From Terriglobia bacterium (GTDB taxonomy: Bacteria; Acidobacteriota; Terriglobia; UBA7540): 5,407 nt of DNA. The notes under the pieces were generated by a model. It was given only the letters and a program-made list of their open reading frames with translations. It did no database searches and was not told the DNA's origin. Shown piece by piece: positions 5,034-5,407 of this stretch; the first letter of the stretch is position 1, and each line of letters opens with the position of its first letter. Where the stretch lies: contig JASHYZ010000502.1 in assembly GCA_030042795.1 (NCBI GenBank), forward strand, positions 1 to 5,407, written 5' to 3'. Both the position numbers and the translations under genes were made by a program.

Positions 5034-5407
5034 TCAGTGGCTAAACGGACTCTTGAGCGCGTCACCGATCCGCGAGAAGGTCTTCATGATCTCGTCGCAG
5101 GTCAGCGCCGCCGTCCGGTCTGCCGTCTTAATGGTGGCACCGGCCTGCAACACCGGCTGATTCACACCACCACGCGTAATATCGACAAAGCTCGACCCAA
5201 GCAGACCCGTGGTGCCGACGCTAGCCTCGGAATCCGCACGAATGACGGGTTGGAATTTCTTGGCAATTCTCATCGAGACTTCAACGGGCTTGTCGCCCGT
5301 CGGCACGAGACCAATGTCCCATACACGTCCGACCTGCACGCCTGCAACCTGCACCGGGTCCTTCACATGAAGGCTGCCCGGCACCGCCAAATCAGCCTTG
5401 AGAATGT
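5034..5407 (-). CDS. MCE/MlaD-family protein, C-terminal part (cut by window edge)
   Basis: MCE proteins are membrane-anchored, periplasmic substrate-binding parts of Mla-type ABC systems that move phospholipids or other hydrophobic molecules between inner and outer membranes. The 123 complete codons present are open to the right edge. They show the signature PVQVAGVQVGRVWDIGL, corresponding to the family pattern G-x-x-V-x-x-x-G-V-x-V-G-x-V. The second half of the MCE barrel follows, including VEVSMRIAKKF, ADSEASVGTTGLLGSSFVDI and the segment VLQAGATIKTADRTAAL. The N-terminal membrane anchor is missing because of truncation. After the barrel only about 20 residues remain (CDEIMKTFSRIGDALKSPFSH), so the tail is short, like MlaD and unlike MCE proteins with long coiled-coil tails. 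Permease and ATPase genes, if present, would lie beyond the right edge. A TTG at 5388-5390 could be miscalled as a start, but the domain clearly extends upstream. Confidence 0.85.
   Translation of the reverse strand, partial: ILKADLAVPGSLHVKDPVQVAGVQVGRVWDIGLVPTGDKPVEVSMRIAKKFQPVIRADSEASVGTTGLLGSSFVDITRGGVNQPVLQAGATIKTADRTAALTCDEIMKTFSRIGDALKSPFSH

Noticed and set aside
5021..5065. Upstream ATG adding 15 residues to PmbA
   Set aside because: It overlaps the MCE gene's 3' end. The downstream ATG at 5020 has an AAGGA site 7 nt upstream and matches the family N-terminus.

Overview
The window is GC-rich bacterial chromosomal DNA carrying ordinary housekeeping genes and one small non-autonomous mobile element. 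The protein style suggests an Acidobacteriota-like (or related Gram-negative) organism. Pointers are the long-form chorismate synthase beginning MLRFYTTGESHG, the metallophosphoesterase beginning VRYLILSDIHSN, and an MCE/MlaD gene, which implies an outer membrane. This taxonomic call is inference from memory of family style, not from a search.

Left block (1-1992, all minus strand). Reading right to left, aroC (chorismate synthase) is followed by def (peptide deformylase) and the 5' end of fmt (methionyl-tRNA formyltransferase, cut by the window edge). Gaps are 49 and 66 nt, so this is probably one transcript. def and fmt act at opposite ends of the formyl-methionine cycle: fmt adds the formyl group to initiator tRNA and def removes it from the new protein. 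A sigma70-like promoter (TTGACC, 18 nt, TAAGAT) lies at 2108-2137. Between it and aroC is a possible 17-codon leader ORF with a good Shine-Dalgarno, ending 5 nt before the aroC ATG.

Divergent intergenic region (1993-2389). Besides the aroC leader and promoter it holds a complete MITE-like element at 2150-2310. The element has 12-bp perfect terminal inverted repeats, is flanked by an exact 8-bp target duplication, and has at its core an inverted pair of dRS3/REP-like hairpins (ATTCCCGC, 4-nt loop, GCGGGAAT). The element starts 12 bp beyond the aroC -35 box and ends 79 bp before the plus-strand gene.

Right block. A calcineurin-like metallophosphoesterase (2390-3136, plus) converges tail to tail, with a 4-bp overlap on CTAG, with a minus-strand operon. 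In reading order that operon is the C-terminal part of an MCE/MlaD-type protein (5034-5407, partial), a TldE/PmbA-type protein (3656-5020) and a small single-pass membrane protein of unknown function (3133-3651), with 13- and 4-nt gaps.

No RNA gene, CRISPR array, prophage or defence system is visible. The most noteworthy items are the intact element with its target duplication and the possible aroC leader ORF. No wholly new system is evident.
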